Positions 46,314 through 55,560 are shown, numbered from the stretch's first letter. The stretch: DNA of 64,000 nt from CANGYM01 sp044372405 (GCA_044372405.1 JBILRW010000002.1:1-64000), one strand, 5' to 3'. Made by a program: numbers and translations. Notes: a model not told the origin generated them from the letters alone.

Positions 46314-46721
46314 TTATCCTGAAGTTTTGAGTAAAGACGCAAAGGACCCATACAGGGGTGCATCCATAGCTTTAGGTTTACCGTCTTTTGATAAACACGC
46401 AAGGTGTATCCTGACGGAAACCAAAAGATTTTCATCACGCAGAATATCCTGCTCTAAATGCACCCGCACACGGCTGAGGTGAAGGAGGTTTGTTTGAATA
46501 CTCAAAGAATCCCCCAAAACGGCGGGGCGATGATATTTCACCGTCATATCCGTCACGGCAAAAACAAAGCCCTTGGTCCATAAAGCCTGGTTGGATAGGC
46601 CCAAAGACACCAAAAAATCAGCCCGGGCGCGCTCCGCCAATTCCAGATATTTTGTGTGATACACAACGCCGCCCGCATCGGTATCGCAAAAGGCAATGAC
46701 GGGGCAGGCATACATCACCAT
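46314..46721 (-). CDS. ybgC: YbgC-type acyl-CoA thioesterase
   Basis: Hot-dog fold thioesterase, 135 aa, usually first in the tol-pal operon. The active-site motif is FCDTDAGGVVYHTKYLELAERAR with the catalytic Asp near residue 14. It may act on short-chain acyl-CoA or acyl-ACP in phospholipid metabolism. It overlaps the pyrD stop by seven bases, and tolQ follows closely. Confidence 0.9.
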   Translation of the reverse strand: MVMYACPVIAFCDTDAGGVVYHTKYLELAERARADFLVSLGLSNQALWTKGFVFAVTDMTVKYHRPAVLGDSLSIQTNLLHLSRVRVHLEQDILRDENLLVSVRIHLACLSKDGKPKAMDAPLYGSFASLLKTSG

Positions 46722-47701
46722 GACCGCATGATTCCAAATCCGTTCAGGGCAAAAGTGGTGTAGGCCTGCACCAGGGAAGCCCCAGCCTCCACTTTTGTTT
46801 GTACATCCTCAGCAGCGCTTACCCCGCCCACACCGATGAGGGGGAGGGTGATTCCGCGGTCCCTTAGATTTTGCTGGGCTTGCCGTAACATTTCCGTTGA
46901 GGGAGTCCGCAAGGGCTTCCCACTTAATCCCCCTGTTTCCTGGGCATTTGAATTTTTTAATGTTGCTGGTCTGGCCAAGGTTGTATTGCTGATAATCAGG
47001 CCATCAATACCCGTGGCAATCACCTGATCCAAAATATCATTCAACGCCAAAGCATCCAAATCCGGCGCAATTTTTAGAAGTAGGGGCGGGGCAGGGGACA
47101 AGCCCGCCAAAGTTTCCCGGCATTCTGAGAGTAAGCGGCGCAGCGGCTCTGCCCGCTGTAAATCCCGCAGATTGGGGGTGTTGGGGCTGGAGATATTAAT
47201 CACTAAATAATCCGCCACCGTGTGAAAGCGTTTCAATCCCAAACGATAATCAGCCGCGGCATCCTCTGTATCTTTATTTTTGCCGATATTGACACCCAGG
47301 ATCACGGAACGGCGGACCTCTGGCGAGATTAGGGAAAGATTTTTGTAAACGGCTTCCGCGCCCGCACTGTTAAAGCCATAACGATTGATAATGGCCCCAT
47401 CCTCCGGCAGGCGAAACACCCGGGGGCGGGCATTGCCGGGCTGGGGGCGGGGGGTCACAGTGCCCACCTCAACATGGCCAAAGCCCAAACGGGCCAGGCC
47501 CGCCACGGCTTCCCCATTTTTATCAAACCCCGCTGCCATGCCGATGCGATTTTTAAAGGTCAGGCCCCACAGGGTTATGGGATCTTTCTTCAGGGCTTGC
47601 TCAGGCACCAAGGATGGACACGACAACCAAGATATAGCAGCGCGATGGGCGGCCTCTGGCGGTATTAAGTGACGTGCAGTCGTCCATAGGGCCGAATTCA
47701 C
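46715..47701 (-). CDS. pyrD: quinone-dependent dihydroorotate dehydrogenase
   Basis: Class 2 enzyme of pyrimidine synthesis at the inner membrane, passing electrons from dihydroorotate to quinone. 328 aa. FMN and substrate motifs include GMAAGFDKNGE, GFGHVEVGTVTPRPQPGN, VINISSPNTPNLRDLQ (with the catalytic Ser) and GVGGVSAAEDVQTKVEAGA. The N-terminal membrane-associating helices are shorter than in E. coli. Its start overlaps the lysS stop by four bases. Confidence 0.95.
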   Translation of the reverse strand: MNSALWTTARHLIPPEAAHRAAISWLSCPSLVPEQALKKDPITLWGLTFKNRIGMAAGFDKNGEAVAGLARLGFGHVEVGTVTPRPQPGNARPRVFRLPEDGAIINRYGFNSAGAEAVYKNLSLISPEVRRSVILGVNIGKNKDTEDAAADYRLGLKRFHTVADYLVINISSPNTPNLRDLQRAEPLRRLLSECRETLAGLSPAPPLLLKIAPDLDALALNDILDQVIATGIDGLIISNTTLARPATLKNSNAQETGGLSGKPLRTPSTEMLRQAQQNLRDRGITLPLIGVGGVSAAEDVQTKVEAGASLVQAYTTFALNGFGIMRSW

Positions 47702-49290
47702 TTTGGCCCCACTTTTTGTGCAATCAGATCACAGGTGGCCTGAACCCCGAACAGCTCAATAAACGATCCGAAACGGGGGCCTTGTTCCTGGCCCAGTAAA
47801 ACTTCATAAATGGCCTTAAACCAATCCCGCATGGGGTCGTATCCAAAATCACGCCCCACGGCGTACACCAAACTTTGAAAGTTTTCCGCATCGGAAGTTT
47901 CAGGGGCCAAAAGCAGATCATTTCGAAGTCGTAACAATGCATTTTTCTCCGTTTCCGTAGGGCTGCGGTATGTCTTGTAGGGCTTAACAAAGTCCTGGTA
48001 ATACCGGACAGCGTAGCCCAGCAAATGATCCAAAAACGGCGCATTTTCAGGGCTTAATTCGGGATCGTAACGTTTGACAAAGCCCCAGAGAACACCCGTG
48101 TCCTCCGCATGAGCCGCCGCCGCCAGATTTTGTAGCAGGGAAAATTTCAGGGGACTTTCAGGGGCAGGGGGCTTACCGTTATGAATGAACCACACGGGGT
48201 TATCGTGTTGTTTCAGGGGATCCTCCCGCGTAAAACTTTCCAGATGATCCAGGTACATATCCGTGGCTTTGGGGATCACATCAAAAAACAAACGCTTCTG
48301 CCGCTGGGGGGCGTGGAACATATAAAAACTCAAACTTTCCGTGGGACCGTATGTTAGCCAGTCCTCCATGGACAGCCCGTTGCCCTTGGATTTTGAGATT
48401 TTATCGCCGTCTTCCCCCAAAAACAGCTCATATGTCATGGTCTCTGGCGGCGTTTCGCCCACAATACGACAGATTTTGCTGGAAAGTTTAACAGAATCAA
48501 TCATATCCTTCCCACTCATTTCATAATCCACCTGAAAGGCCGCCCAGCGTCCGCCCCAATCGGCTTTCCATTGTAATTTACAGGCACCATTTAAAATGCT
48601 GGTGGTCACGGTTTGCCCCGTTTCGGGGTGTTGATAGGTGATGGTGCTGGCGGTTAGGTCGCGATCGATGACTTTCGCCTGCAAAACTTGACCCGTTTTT
48701 GGGCACAGCGGCAAAAAGGGACTATAGGTTTCCCGGCGATCCGGCCCCAGCGTGGGCAAAATTATATTAATAATCGTATCATAATGCTGCAAAACGCGTT
48801 GCAAAATATCATTATAACGTCCTGCTTGGTATTCTGCCGTGGCACTAATAAACGTATAGTCAAACCCAAAACGGTCCAAAAATTCCCTGAGTTTGGCGTT
48901 ATTATGGGCCCCGAAACTGTCATGGGTGCCAAAGGGATCGGGAACCGACGTCAAAGGTTGTCCCAAATACTGGGCCAGCATGTCCTGGTTTGGGACATTG
49001 GTGGGCACCTTCCGCAGGCCGTCCATATCATCGGAAACGACAAACAATTTTGTGGGAATATCGCTGATGGCCTGAAACGCCTGGCGGACCATGGTGGTGC
49101 GGAGAACCTCCCCAAATGTGCCAATATGGGGTAGTCCCGAGGGGCCATAGCCTGTTTCAAACAACACATACCCCTTGGCTGGGGGAGCCTTCGCATAACG
49201 CGCCACCAGTTTTTGGGCTTCTTTAAAGGGCCACGAGGTCGCAAGGGATAAATCTATCGTCATAAAATCCATGAGTTTCTTTGGTTTCAT
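47698..49290 (-). CDS. lysS: class I lysyl-tRNA synthetase
   Basis: Charges tRNA-Lys with a class I catalytic fold, the version found in archaea and most alphaproteobacteria. Motifs: HIGH-like GLPHIGTFGE (near residue 48) and KMSKS-like GDKISKSKGN (near residue 295). I place the start at 49290 (MKPKKLMDFM); Met codons at 49272 and 49263 are also possible, and the frame further upstream runs through a palindromic repeat. About 530 aa. Confidence 0.93.
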   Translation of the reverse strand: MKPKKLMDFMTIDLSLATSWPFKEAQKLVARYAKAPPAKGYVLFETGYGPSGLPHIGTFGEVLRTTMVRQAFQAISDIPTKLFVVSDDMDGLRKVPTNVPNQDMLAQYLGQPLTSVPDPFGTHDSFGAHNNAKLREFLDRFGFDYTFISATAEYQAGRYNDILQRVLQHYDTIINIILPTLGPDRRETYSPFLPLCPKTGQVLQAKVIDRDLTASTITYQHPETGQTVTTSILNGACKLQWKADWGGRWAAFQVDYEMSGKDMIDSVKLSSKICRIVGETPPETMTYELFLGEDGDKISKSKGNGLSMEDWLTYGPTESLSFYMFHAPQRQKRLFFDVIPKATDMYLDHLESFTREDPLKQHDNPVWFIHNGKPPAPESPLKFSLLQNLAAAAHAEDTGVLWGFVKRYDPELSPENAPFLDHLLGYAVRYYQDFVKPYKTYRSPTETEKNALLRLRNDLLLAPETSDAENFQSLVYAVGRDFGYDPMRDWFKAIYEVLLGQEQGPRFGSFIELFGVQATCDLIAQKVGPK

Positions 49291-49315
49291 AGAGGACTTA
49301 AAGTATAACCATCGT

Positions 49316-49400
49316 CGTTGCGAGCGCAGCGAAGCAATCCAGAAATGCCAGCAAAAAAACTGGATTGCCACGCCTCCTTCGGAGGCTCGCAATTGTGCGT
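49316..49400. repeat. palindromic repeat element, copy B
   Basis: Shares with copy A (191-304) the blocks TTGCGAGCGCAGCGAAGCAA, TCCAG, and CTGGATTGCCACGCCTCC, all in the same orientation. The outer arms differ. It forms one hairpin in the leader between lysS and the solute-binding protein gene. Confidence 0.7.
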
Positions 49401-49486
49401 ACGTCTTATAATAGACTAAGAGCCCGCCAGGGAAAGATCAAGCCGGAGAGAAGATTTTTTTGTGTAAAATGCAAAAAAATATGTGT

Positions 49487-49492
49487 ATAATG
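49487..49492 (+). promoter_or_regulatory. -10 element before the solute-binding protein gene
   Basis: A perfect TATAAT lies 32 bases before the ATG, in an A/T-rich stretch. No good -35 is found at 16-18 bases (TTGTGT is 20 bases upstream). Confidence 0.4.
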
Positions 49493-49524
49493 TTTGGCGA
49501 AACACGATGGATCGTTAAGTCTTT

Positions 49525-50319
49525 ATGAAAACCCTGTCCTATATCCTGCTGGCCACTTTGATTGCGGCTGCGGCATTGCTTTATGTGCGGGGCGTCCCCT
49601 CTGCGCCTTGGTCAAAGCCTGTGGATCAAAAACATCGCATCGTTCGTATTGGGACCGAGGCTCTGTATCGTCCCTTTAATTATTTCGATGATACGGGTCG
49701 CTTATCGGGCTTTGATATTGATATTGCCCGGGCCATTTGCGAAACAGAGGGCCTGACCTGTGAGTTTATTTCCCAGGACTGGGATGGTTTGATCCCCAGT
49801 TTGATTGCCAAGAAATTTGACGTCATTGCCGCCAGCCTTTCCATAACGCCTGAGCGCAAAAAGGCGGTGGCCTTTACCAACCGTTATTACCGTACCCCCA
49901 TTCGTTTTATTACCGCGAAAAATCAGACACTGGTGACGTCCCCTGAGGGCCTTAAGGGAAAAAAAGTGGGCGCGCAGCGGGCGACCACAGCCGCCATTTA
50001 TCTTAACTCTAATTTTGCGGGGATTGCGGATATCAAATTGTATGATACCCAGGGAAATGCCTATTTGGATCTGAAAAGTGGTCGTCTGGATGCGATGCTT
50101 TCCGACGCCATTATGGGGTGGTCCTGGCTGCTGTCCGATGAAGGCAGGGGTTATGCCTTTCGCAGTGAGTCCATCTATGTCGATGAAGGCATAGGCTTTG
50201 CCATGCGTCACGAGGATCAAGATCTTGTGGAAACCTTTAATCAGGGCCTGAACAAAATTTTGAGCAATGGCACCTATGACATGATCCGTCAGCGTTACTT
50301 TCCCTTTGATATTTATTAA
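49525..50319 (+). CDS. polar amino-acid ABC transporter substrate-binding protein
   Basis: 264 aa, family 3 periplasmic binding protein. The N-terminal helix (residues 3-21) is a signal peptide or anchor without a lipobox. The mature part has IGTEALYRPFNYFDDTGRLS and GFDIDIARAI, the SITPERKKAVAFTNRYY motif and LKGKKVGAQRATT. It resembles lysine/arginine/ornithine-binding proteins. No permease or ATPase gene follows; ilvN does, after 24 bases. Confidence 0.85.
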   Translation: MKTLSYILLATLIAAAALLYVRGVPSAPWSKPVDQKHRIVRIGTEALYRPFNYFDDTGRLSGFDIDIARAICETEGLTCEFISQDWDGLIPSLIAKKFDVIAASLSITPERKKAVAFTNRYYRTPIRFITAKNQTLVTSPEGLKGKKVGAQRATTAAIYLNSNFAGIADIKLYDTQGNAYLDLKSGRLDAMLSDAIMGWSWLLSDEGRGYAFRSESIYVDEGIGFAMRHEDQDLVETFNQGLNKILSNGTYDMIRQRYFPFDIY

Positions 50320-50343
50320 TGTTTTGGAAAATTTGATTGTGTT

Positions 50344-50871
50344 ATGACCCAAGGGCCGACCCAACAGCCAACCCAAGAGCGTAGTCATATTATCGCCGTT
50401 TTGGTGGATAATGAACCTGGTGTTTTGGCCCGCGTCATTGGTTTGTTTTCGGGGCGTGGCTATAATATCGAGAGTTTAACGGTTTCGGAGGTTGATGCGG
50501 ATGCCATGCTCTCCCGCATTACCTTGGTCACGCGCGGCACACATCAAATTATTGAACAAATTAAGGCCCAGTTGTTTCGCATTGTCCCCGTTCATACCGT
50601 CAAGGATCTAACGGAAAATGGCCCCGTTGTGGACCGTGAATTGGCTTTGGTCAAGGTCCTCAGCCAGGGGGAAGCTCGATTAGAGGCTATGCGTCTGGCC
50701 GAAATTTTTCGCGCGCGGGTGGTGGATAGCACGTTGCAATCCATGATTTTTGAGGTCTCGGGCCGCACAGAGAAAGTTCAGGCTTTTATCGACCTGATGA
50801 CCCCCCTGGGCTGCATTGAAATTGTACGGACAGGGTGCGTGGCCATGGCCCGGGGGGAGCACCCCTTTTAA
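50344..50871 (+). CDS. ilvN: acetolactate synthase small (regulatory) subunit
   Basis: Regulatory subunit that activates the catalytic IlvB/IlvI and mediates valine feedback. 175 aa: N-terminal ACT domain with VDNEPGVLARVIGLFSGRGYNIESLTV, and a C-terminal ACT-like domain with LRAEIFRARVVD-type sequence (LAEIFRARVVDSTLQSM) and the terminal GCVAMARG. The catalytic subunit gene normally lies directly upstream; here a solute-binding protein gene occupies that place. Confidence 0.92.
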   Translation: MTQGPTQQPTQERSHIIAVLVDNEPGVLARVIGLFSGRGYNIESLTVSEVDADAMLSRITLVTRGTHQIIEQIKAQLFRIVPVHTVKDLTENGPVVDRELALVKVLSQGEARLEAMRLAEIFRARVVDSTLQSMIFEVSGRTEKVQAFIDLMTPLGCIEIVRTGCVAMARGEHPF

Positions 50872-50875
50872 AATA

Positions 50876-51754
50876 ATGACCCCGCTACCCCGTCATCTTC
50901 ATTTTGTGGGCTTTGGCTTGATTGCCTCATCCCTGGCCCGTGCGCTTAGGGCCTTGGATCCCACAATTCACCTCACGGCTTATGATCACAATCCGTCTGT
51001 TCGGCAAACGGTCCGTGACTTGGGCCTGGCCGATCACGTTGTGGAGGACTTAAACCCCGTTTCTGAAGAGACAGATCTTGTCCTTATTGCCGTCCCCATG
51101 CTGGCCTTTTCTGAGGTTTTAAGGGCCATCAAAATTCCCCCAAACGCCATCATCACTGATGTGGGATCCGTCAAGGGCACCGTGGCGGAGGCCCTGTATG
51201 CCCATGCCCTGGATCTTTTACCCCGTTTTGTTTTGGGCCATCCTTTGGCGGGAACGGAACACAGTGGTCCTGAACATGGTTTTGCGACGCTCTTTCAGGA
51301 TCGTTGGTGCTTATTAACCCCTCTGCCGGAAACGGACCCTGATGCGTTGGACGCAGTGAAATGCCTCTGGCAGGCCGTGGGGGCCAAGGTCAACACCATG
51401 AGTGTGGCGCACCACGACCAAATTCTGGCCATAACCTCGCACATTCCCCATTTGATTGCCTTTACCATTGTGGACACGGCCATGACGTTAGAGGACGATT
51501 TACGGCAAGAGGTGATTCAATATGCCGCCAGTGGATTTCGGGATTTTACCCGCATTGCGGCCTCGGACCCCACCATGTGGCGGGATATTTTTTTAACCAA
51601 CCGCGATGCCGTTTTATCCATGCTGGATCGCTTTACGGAGGATTTGGATGTTTTAAAAACCGCCATTCGCCAAGGAAACGGAGATGTGTTGTTTAAAAAA
51701 ATCACCGATGCCCGGGCCATTCGTCGGGATATTATTGCGGCAGGACAGGCTTAA
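50876..51754 (+). CDS. tyrA: prephenate/arogenate dehydrogenase
   Basis: Oxidative decarboxylation towards tyrosine. Start 50876 (MTPLPRHLHFVGFGLIASS) gives 292 aa; it lies four bases after the ilvN stop. The N-terminal Rossmann fold has GFGLIASSLARAL. DVGSVKG and GHPLAGTEHSGPEHG mark the TyrA active site, and SHIPHLIAF carries the second conserved His. Prephenate versus arogenate specificity is not clear. The stop lies two bases before the second 320-bp repeat. Confidence 0.92.
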   Translation: MTPLPRHLHFVGFGLIASSLARALRALDPTIHLTAYDHNPSVRQTVRDLGLADHVVEDLNPVSEETDLVLIAVPMLAFSEVLRAIKIPPNAIITDVGSVKGTVAEALYAHALDLLPRFVLGHPLAGTEHSGPEHGFATLFQDRWCLLTPLPETDPDALDAVKCLWQAVGAKVNTMSVAHHDQILAITSHIPHLIAFTIVDTAMTLEDDLRQEVIQYAASGFRDFTRIAASDPTMWRDIFLTNRDAVLSMLDRFTEDLDVLKTAIRQGNGDVLFKKITDARAIRRDIIAAGQA

Positions 51755-51756
51755 AA

Positions 51757-52076
51757 GGCGGGGTGGGGCAGCAGGATTTGTCCCCTGGGTCAAGGGCGAG
51801 ACGCCAAAAAAGTTGCGTAGCAAAGCCCCGAAGGGGCGGTCTTTTTTGGTGCGAGGCGAAGCGTACCCTTGAGCTGGGGGGCAAATTCTGCTGGGTGGGA
51901 GCCTTTTCCTTGTGGGCCGAACGCGGCTCCCGCCCCCACATTTTTCTTTGTGGTTCAAGGGGTTCGCTGCGCCGATCCGAAAAAAATCATCCTCACGCCG
52001 CCCTCTTCGAGGCCGCCGCTGCGGTATTTTTTTCGTCTCGCCCCTTGAGCCACAAAGAAAACCGCCCCACCCCGCC
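51757..52076 (-). repeat. 320-bp repeat element, copy 2, with terminal inverted repeats
   Basis: Inverted relative to copy 1 (30601-30925). The ends are a perfect 13-bp inverted repeat, GGCGGGGTGGGGC (51757-51769) and its complement (52064-52076). The same internal hairpin arrangement as in copy 1 is present with several base changes. No target-site duplication is evident. TIRs, small size and no transposase suggest a MITE-like element. It exactly fills the gap between tyrA and the usg gene. Confidence 0.8.
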
Positions 52077-52086
52077 GCGTTTCGAA

Positions 52087-52350
52087 TCAACCCAAAAACT
52101 CATCAACATAAACATGCACAGGCTTTTCCCAACCGGGGGTGGCGCAGGTGACAAAAACGCTGTGCAGGTGTCCCTCTAAATTATTTTCCCAAAACGCCAG
52201 GAATTTTTTCAGCGTGGGAAAAAAGCGGGGCACATCCAAATCCTGCCACAGATAGGTCTGTAGCAATGACGGGTAGTCAGGAAAATAGTACGTGATCTCG
52301 GCCGTGGTCAGGACATAATGTGTTGGGTGAAAGAGCGTTGTTGTGTCCAT
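52087..52350 (-). CDS. Usg family protein
   Basis: 87-aa protein of the alphaproteobacterial Usg family (PF06233), named for its position upstream of trpF in Caulobacter; function unknown. The core YVLTTAEITYYFPDYPSLLQ, then TYLWQDLDV and LKKFLAFWENNLEGHLHSV, matches the family closely. It lies 10 bases from the 320-bp repeat on one side and 24 bases from the clpA stop on the other (same strand order usg after clpA). Confidence 0.82.
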   Translation of the reverse strand: MDTTTLFHPTHYVLTTAEITYYFPDYPSLLQTYLWQDLDVPRFFPTLKKFLAFWENNLEGHLHSVFVTCATPGWEKPVHVYVDEFLG

Positions 52351-52374
52351 GGCTCAAGATATTTTCCGTGGTTT

Positions 52375-54699
52375 TCATCCGCTGATGGTGGCTTTTATGG
52401 TTTTGCGCGGCGGCTTTTTGGTAGGGGGGGCGGGGTGAAGGCTCCCCTCCTGAATATCAAAATGCAGCTGCTCGTTTTCCAAAACAATGCAAACATTACC
52501 GCCTTTGACCAATTTGCCAAACAACAGCTCTTCGGCCAGGGGCTTACGGACATAATCCTGAATCACGCGGGCCAGAGGACGCGCCCCATAATCCGGATCG
52601 TATCCTTTGTTGGCCAGCCAAACGCGGGCATCATCGCGAATATCAATGGTGACATCTTTGTCGGTTAATTGGGCCTCTAACTCCACAATAAATTTATCCA
52701 CGATGGTTTCCACGTGTTCGCGGCCCAGCTTTTTAAAGGAGATGGTGGCATCCAGACGATTGCGGAATTCGGGGGTAAACAGGCGATTGATGGATTCTTT
52801 TTCATCCCCACTTTGCCGTTCCTGTTTAAAGCCCAAAGCCGTTTTGGATAAAAGATCCGCCCCCACGTTGCTGGTCATAATCAAAATCACATTGCGAAAC
52901 GAAATGGATTTTCCGTTATGATCTGTCAATTTTCCGTGGTCCATGACCTGGAGTAAAATATTAAAAAGATCAGGGTGCGCCTTTTCAATTTCATCCAGCA
53001 ACAAAACACAATAGGGACTTTGCTCAACCTTATCGGTCAACAGACCCCCCTGTTCAAACCCAACATAGCCTGGGGGCGCGCCAATCAAACGCGATAAACT
53101 GTGTTTTTCCATATATTCAGACATGTCAAAACGCAGCAAGGGAATGTGCATCAGGCTGGATAATTGGCGGGCAACCTCGGTTTTTCCCACGCCCGTAGGG
53201 CCGCTAAACAGATAGCACCCAATGGGCTTTTCAGGATCCCGCAATCCCGCCCGCGAGAGTTTCAACGCGGCATCCAGCTGATCAACGGCATCATCTTGAC
53301 CAAAAATCACGGTTTTTAGTGTGCTTTTCAGAAGATAAAGCGTTTCTTTATCGGTTTTGCTGATATTTTTTTCAGGAATGCGGGCAATTTGGGCCACAAC
53401 GCCCTCAATATCCCGCCGTGTAATGATTTTTTTTCGTTTGGAGGGAATTTGCAGATGTTGGGCCGCCCCGGCTTCATCCAAAACATCAATGGCCTTATCG
53501 GGTAATTTGCGGTCGTTGATATAGCGCACAGACAGGGTAACGGCGGCTTTCAGGGCTTCCTGCGCATATTTAACCTGATGGTGCGCCTCGTAATAGGGTT
53601 TTAATCCTGTAATAATTTTCAGGGTGTCGGCCTCAGAGGGTTCTGCCACATCAATTTTCTGGAAACGACGCACCAGGGCGCGGTCTTTTTCAAAATGCCC
53701 CCGGAATTCTTTATAGGTTGTGGCCCCGATGCAACGCAGGGTCCCTCGGGCCAAGGCAGGCTTAAGAAGGTTCGAGGCATCCATGGCCCCGCCACTGGTG
53801 GCACCGGCACCGATCAGGGTATGAATTTCATCAATAAACAAAAGGGCATTTTTCATGCCCTCCAGATAATGAATCAGGTTTTTCAGGCGTTCCTCAAAAT
53901 CCCCCCGATACCGCGTACCGGCCAGCAAGGCCCCCATATCCAGGCTGTAAATCTCGCAATTTTTCAGAACTGCCGGCACGTCGCCCTCAACAATTTGACG
54001 GGCGAGCCCCTCGGCAATGGCGGTTTTTCCAACACCAGGATCGCCCACCAGTAAGGGATTGTTTTTGGTGCGACGGCATAAAACCTGAATGGTCCTGGTA
54101 ATTTCATCCGCCCGCCCAATGATGGGATCAATTTTTCCCTCGGCGGCGCGGTGATTCAGATTGATCAGATAACTGCCTTGATCCCGATTCTTGGTCTCAG
54201 ATTCCTGGGGGTCTTTTTCGGCGGTGGTTTGAGAAGGCGAAGCGGCGGAAGGATTCGTGGGCTTGCCGCCCTTGGCAATGCCATGGGAAATATAATTCAC
54301 CGCATCAAAGCGGGACATGTCTTGTTCCTGTAAAAAATAAACGGCATGGGATTCGCGCTCGGAAAATAGGGCGACTAAGACATTAGCCCCTGTGACTTCA
54401 GAGCGGCCCGCCGATTGAACGTGAATCACTGCGCGCTGAATCACCCGTTGAAACGCCGCTGTGGGCTTGGGGTCCTGGGGCATGGCGGTAACGAGGTTTT
54501 TGAGTTCCTTGTCCAGATACTGGGAAAGGGAATACGTTAATTTTTTCAAATCGACATTACAGGCCTTCATAACGGTGGAGGCCTCGCGGTCATCGGCCAG
54601 GGACAACAATAAATGCTCCAGCGTGGCAAATTCATGATTGCGCTCACCGGCCAAATCCAGGGCGCGGTGCAGTGTTTTTTCCAAGTTTGATGATAACAT
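52375..54699 (-). CDS. clpA: ATP-dependent Clp protease ATP-binding subunit ClpA
   Basis: AAA+ unfoldase that feeds ClpP, with ClpS as N-end-rule adaptor. 774 aa: an N-domain that docks ClpS, then two AAA+ modules with Walker A motifs GDPGVGKTAIAEG (near residue 214) and GPTGVGKTEVARQ (near residue 494). The ClpP-docking loop region and GYVGFEQGGLLT pore loop follow. The linker after the N-domain is Ser/Thr/Pro-rich. clpS is immediately upstream (4-base gap). Confidence 0.96.
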   Translation of the reverse strand: MLSSNLEKTLHRALDLAGERNHEFATLEHLLLSLADDREASTVMKACNVDLKKLTYSLSQYLDKELKNLVTAMPQDPKPTAAFQRVIQRAVIHVQSAGRSEVTGANVLVALFSERESHAVYFLQEQDMSRFDAVNYISHGIAKGGKPTNPSAASPSQTTAEKDPQESETKNRDQGSYLINLNHRAAEGKIDPIIGRADEITRTIQVLCRRTKNNPLLVGDPGVGKTAIAEGLARQIVEGDVPAVLKNCEIYSLDMGALLAGTRYRGDFEERLKNLIHYLEGMKNALLFIDEIHTLIGAGATSGGAMDASNLLKPALARGTLRCIGATTYKEFRGHFEKDRALVRRFQKIDVAEPSEADTLKIITGLKPYYEAHHQVKYAQEALKAAVTLSVRYINDRKLPDKAIDVLDEAGAAQHLQIPSKRKKIITRRDIEGVVAQIARIPEKNISKTDKETLYLLKSTLKTVIFGQDDAVDQLDAALKLSRAGLRDPEKPIGCYLFSGPTGVGKTEVARQLSSLMHIPLLRFDMSEYMEKHSLSRLIGAPPGYVGFEQGGLLTDKVEQSPYCVLLLDEIEKAHPDLFNILLQVMDHGKLTDHNGKSISFRNVILIMTSNVGADLLSKTALGFKQERQSGDEKESINRLFTPEFRNRLDATISFKKLGREHVETIVDKFIVELEAQLTDKDVTIDIRDDARVWLANKGYDPDYGARPLARVIQDYVRKPLAEELLFGKLVKGGNVCIVLENEQLHFDIQEGSLHPAPPTKKPPRKTIKATISG

Positions 54700-54703
54700 C
54701 CGG

Positions 54704-55024
54704 TTATTCCCTCTCGATCATACATTGCAGAGGATGCTGGTGCTTTTGAACCACCCGACGAACCTGGGCCACCTTGGTTTCGGCAATTTCCAGCGTGTAA
54801 ACGCCGCAAATTCCAGATCCTTTGGTGTGTATATCCAGCATAATTTTTGTGGCATCCTCTAACGTTTTTCCAAAATAGGTCTGCAAAATGTGGACCACAA
54901 AGTCCATGGGTGTGTAATCGTCATTCAGCATCACAACCCGATACAGCGACGGACGACGCAACCGAACACTGGTTCGGGTGCGAAGGTCGGTATGGATTTC
55001 GGCCGTACGATCATAAAACGCCAT
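54704..55024 (-). CDS. clpS: ATP-dependent Clp protease adaptor ClpS
   Basis: Binds N-degron substrates and delivers them to ClpA. Start 55024 (MAFYDRTAEIHTDLR) gives 106 aa; an upstream in-frame Met at 55093 adds a hydrophobic stretch unlike the family. The N-degron pocket is YRVVMLNDDYTPMDFVVHIL, with the HTKGSGICGVYTLEIAETK segment following. It is co-transcribed with clpA. Confidence 0.94.
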   Translation of the reverse strand: MAFYDRTAEIHTDLRTRTSVRLRRPSLYRVVMLNDDYTPMDFVVHILQTYFGKTLEDATKIMLDIHTKGSGICGVYTLEIAETKVAQVRRVVQKHQHPLQCMIERE

Positions 55025-55107
55025 GCTTGCGGGACCTATCTTGAGGATCAGTTTAGAGAAAAAGAGTGAATAAAACGTCTCACCACCGTACATTTTTAAC
55101 TAAATCA

Positions 55108-55135
55108 TTGAGATAATTCGTTTCCCGTGTATTTT
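55108..55135 (+). promoter_or_regulatory. possible promoter of a short transcript
   Basis: TTGAGA (55108-55113) and TATTTT (55130-55135) are spaced by 16 bases on the plus strand, upstream of the 13-codon ORF. The match is moderate. Confidence 0.3.
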
Positions 55136-55173
55136 GTGGTTTGATAAAAATCATAAAAACAAGGAGGTGCACG

Positions 55174-55215
55174 ATGCAAGGTGCCGCGAACGAATCATTC
55201 CAGGTCGTAAGATAG
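55174..55215 (+). CDS. 13-codon ORF with a perfect Shine-Dalgarno
   Basis: ATG at 55174 is preceded by AAGGAGGT at ideal distance and encodes MQGAANESFQVVR before TAG. An intrinsic terminator follows ten bases later, so the unit is only about 115 bases long and stands alone, opposite in direction to clpS and sdhE. It may be a small protein or leader-type peptide, or the ribosome site may belong to a small RNA. No homologue is known to me. Confidence 0.35.
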   Translation: MQGAANESFQVVR

Positions 55216-55224
55216 CATTTTTTG

Positions 55225-55254
55225 ATGCATCCTGCAAGGATTGCGTGTTTTTTT
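55225..55254 (+). terminator. rho-independent terminator of the short transcript
   Basis: Stem ATGCA-TCCT / AGGA-(T)-TGCGT with loop GCA and one bulged T is followed by seven Ts on the plus strand. Nothing else on this strand needs it, which supports a real short transcript. Confidence 0.65.
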
Positions 55255-55293
55255 AATCAAAATCAATAGAATGGTGAATGTCCCCGTACGGCT

Positions 55294-55560
55294 CTATTTC
55301 TTTGTAAGAAAAAGGGTTTCTATCGCTGATTTTAGGGGCAAAGGTAAATCCTGGGGCAGCGAGAGATCGCCAAAAACCATGGCGGTGAGTTCGGGCTCAG
55401 ATCGCTGTAAAAAAACCGCTAAATGAGGCAAAAGATCATCGGGGAGATTCGGCAAAACCTCCCCAAGGACACGCCCCATAACGCGATCCAGCTCTTTGGT
55501 CCCCCGATAGGTAAGCTGGTAGGTTAATTTCTTTCGCAACAAAGCCGAGGATTCTGGCAT
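55294..55560 (-). CDS. sdhE: FAD assembly factor SdhE
   Basis: Small helical protein that helps attach FAD to the succinate dehydrogenase flavoprotein. 88 aa with the family core KLTYQLTYRGTKELDRVMGR (the RGxxE motif appears as RGTKE, near residue 19), followed by the usual acidic/hydrophobic helices. sdh genes are not in the window. It follows rcdA by three bases. Confidence 0.82.
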   Translation of the reverse strand: MPESSALLRKKLTYQLTYRGTKELDRVMGRVLGEVLPNLPDDLLPHLAVFLQRSEPELTAMVFGDLSLPQDLPLPLKSAIETLFLTKK

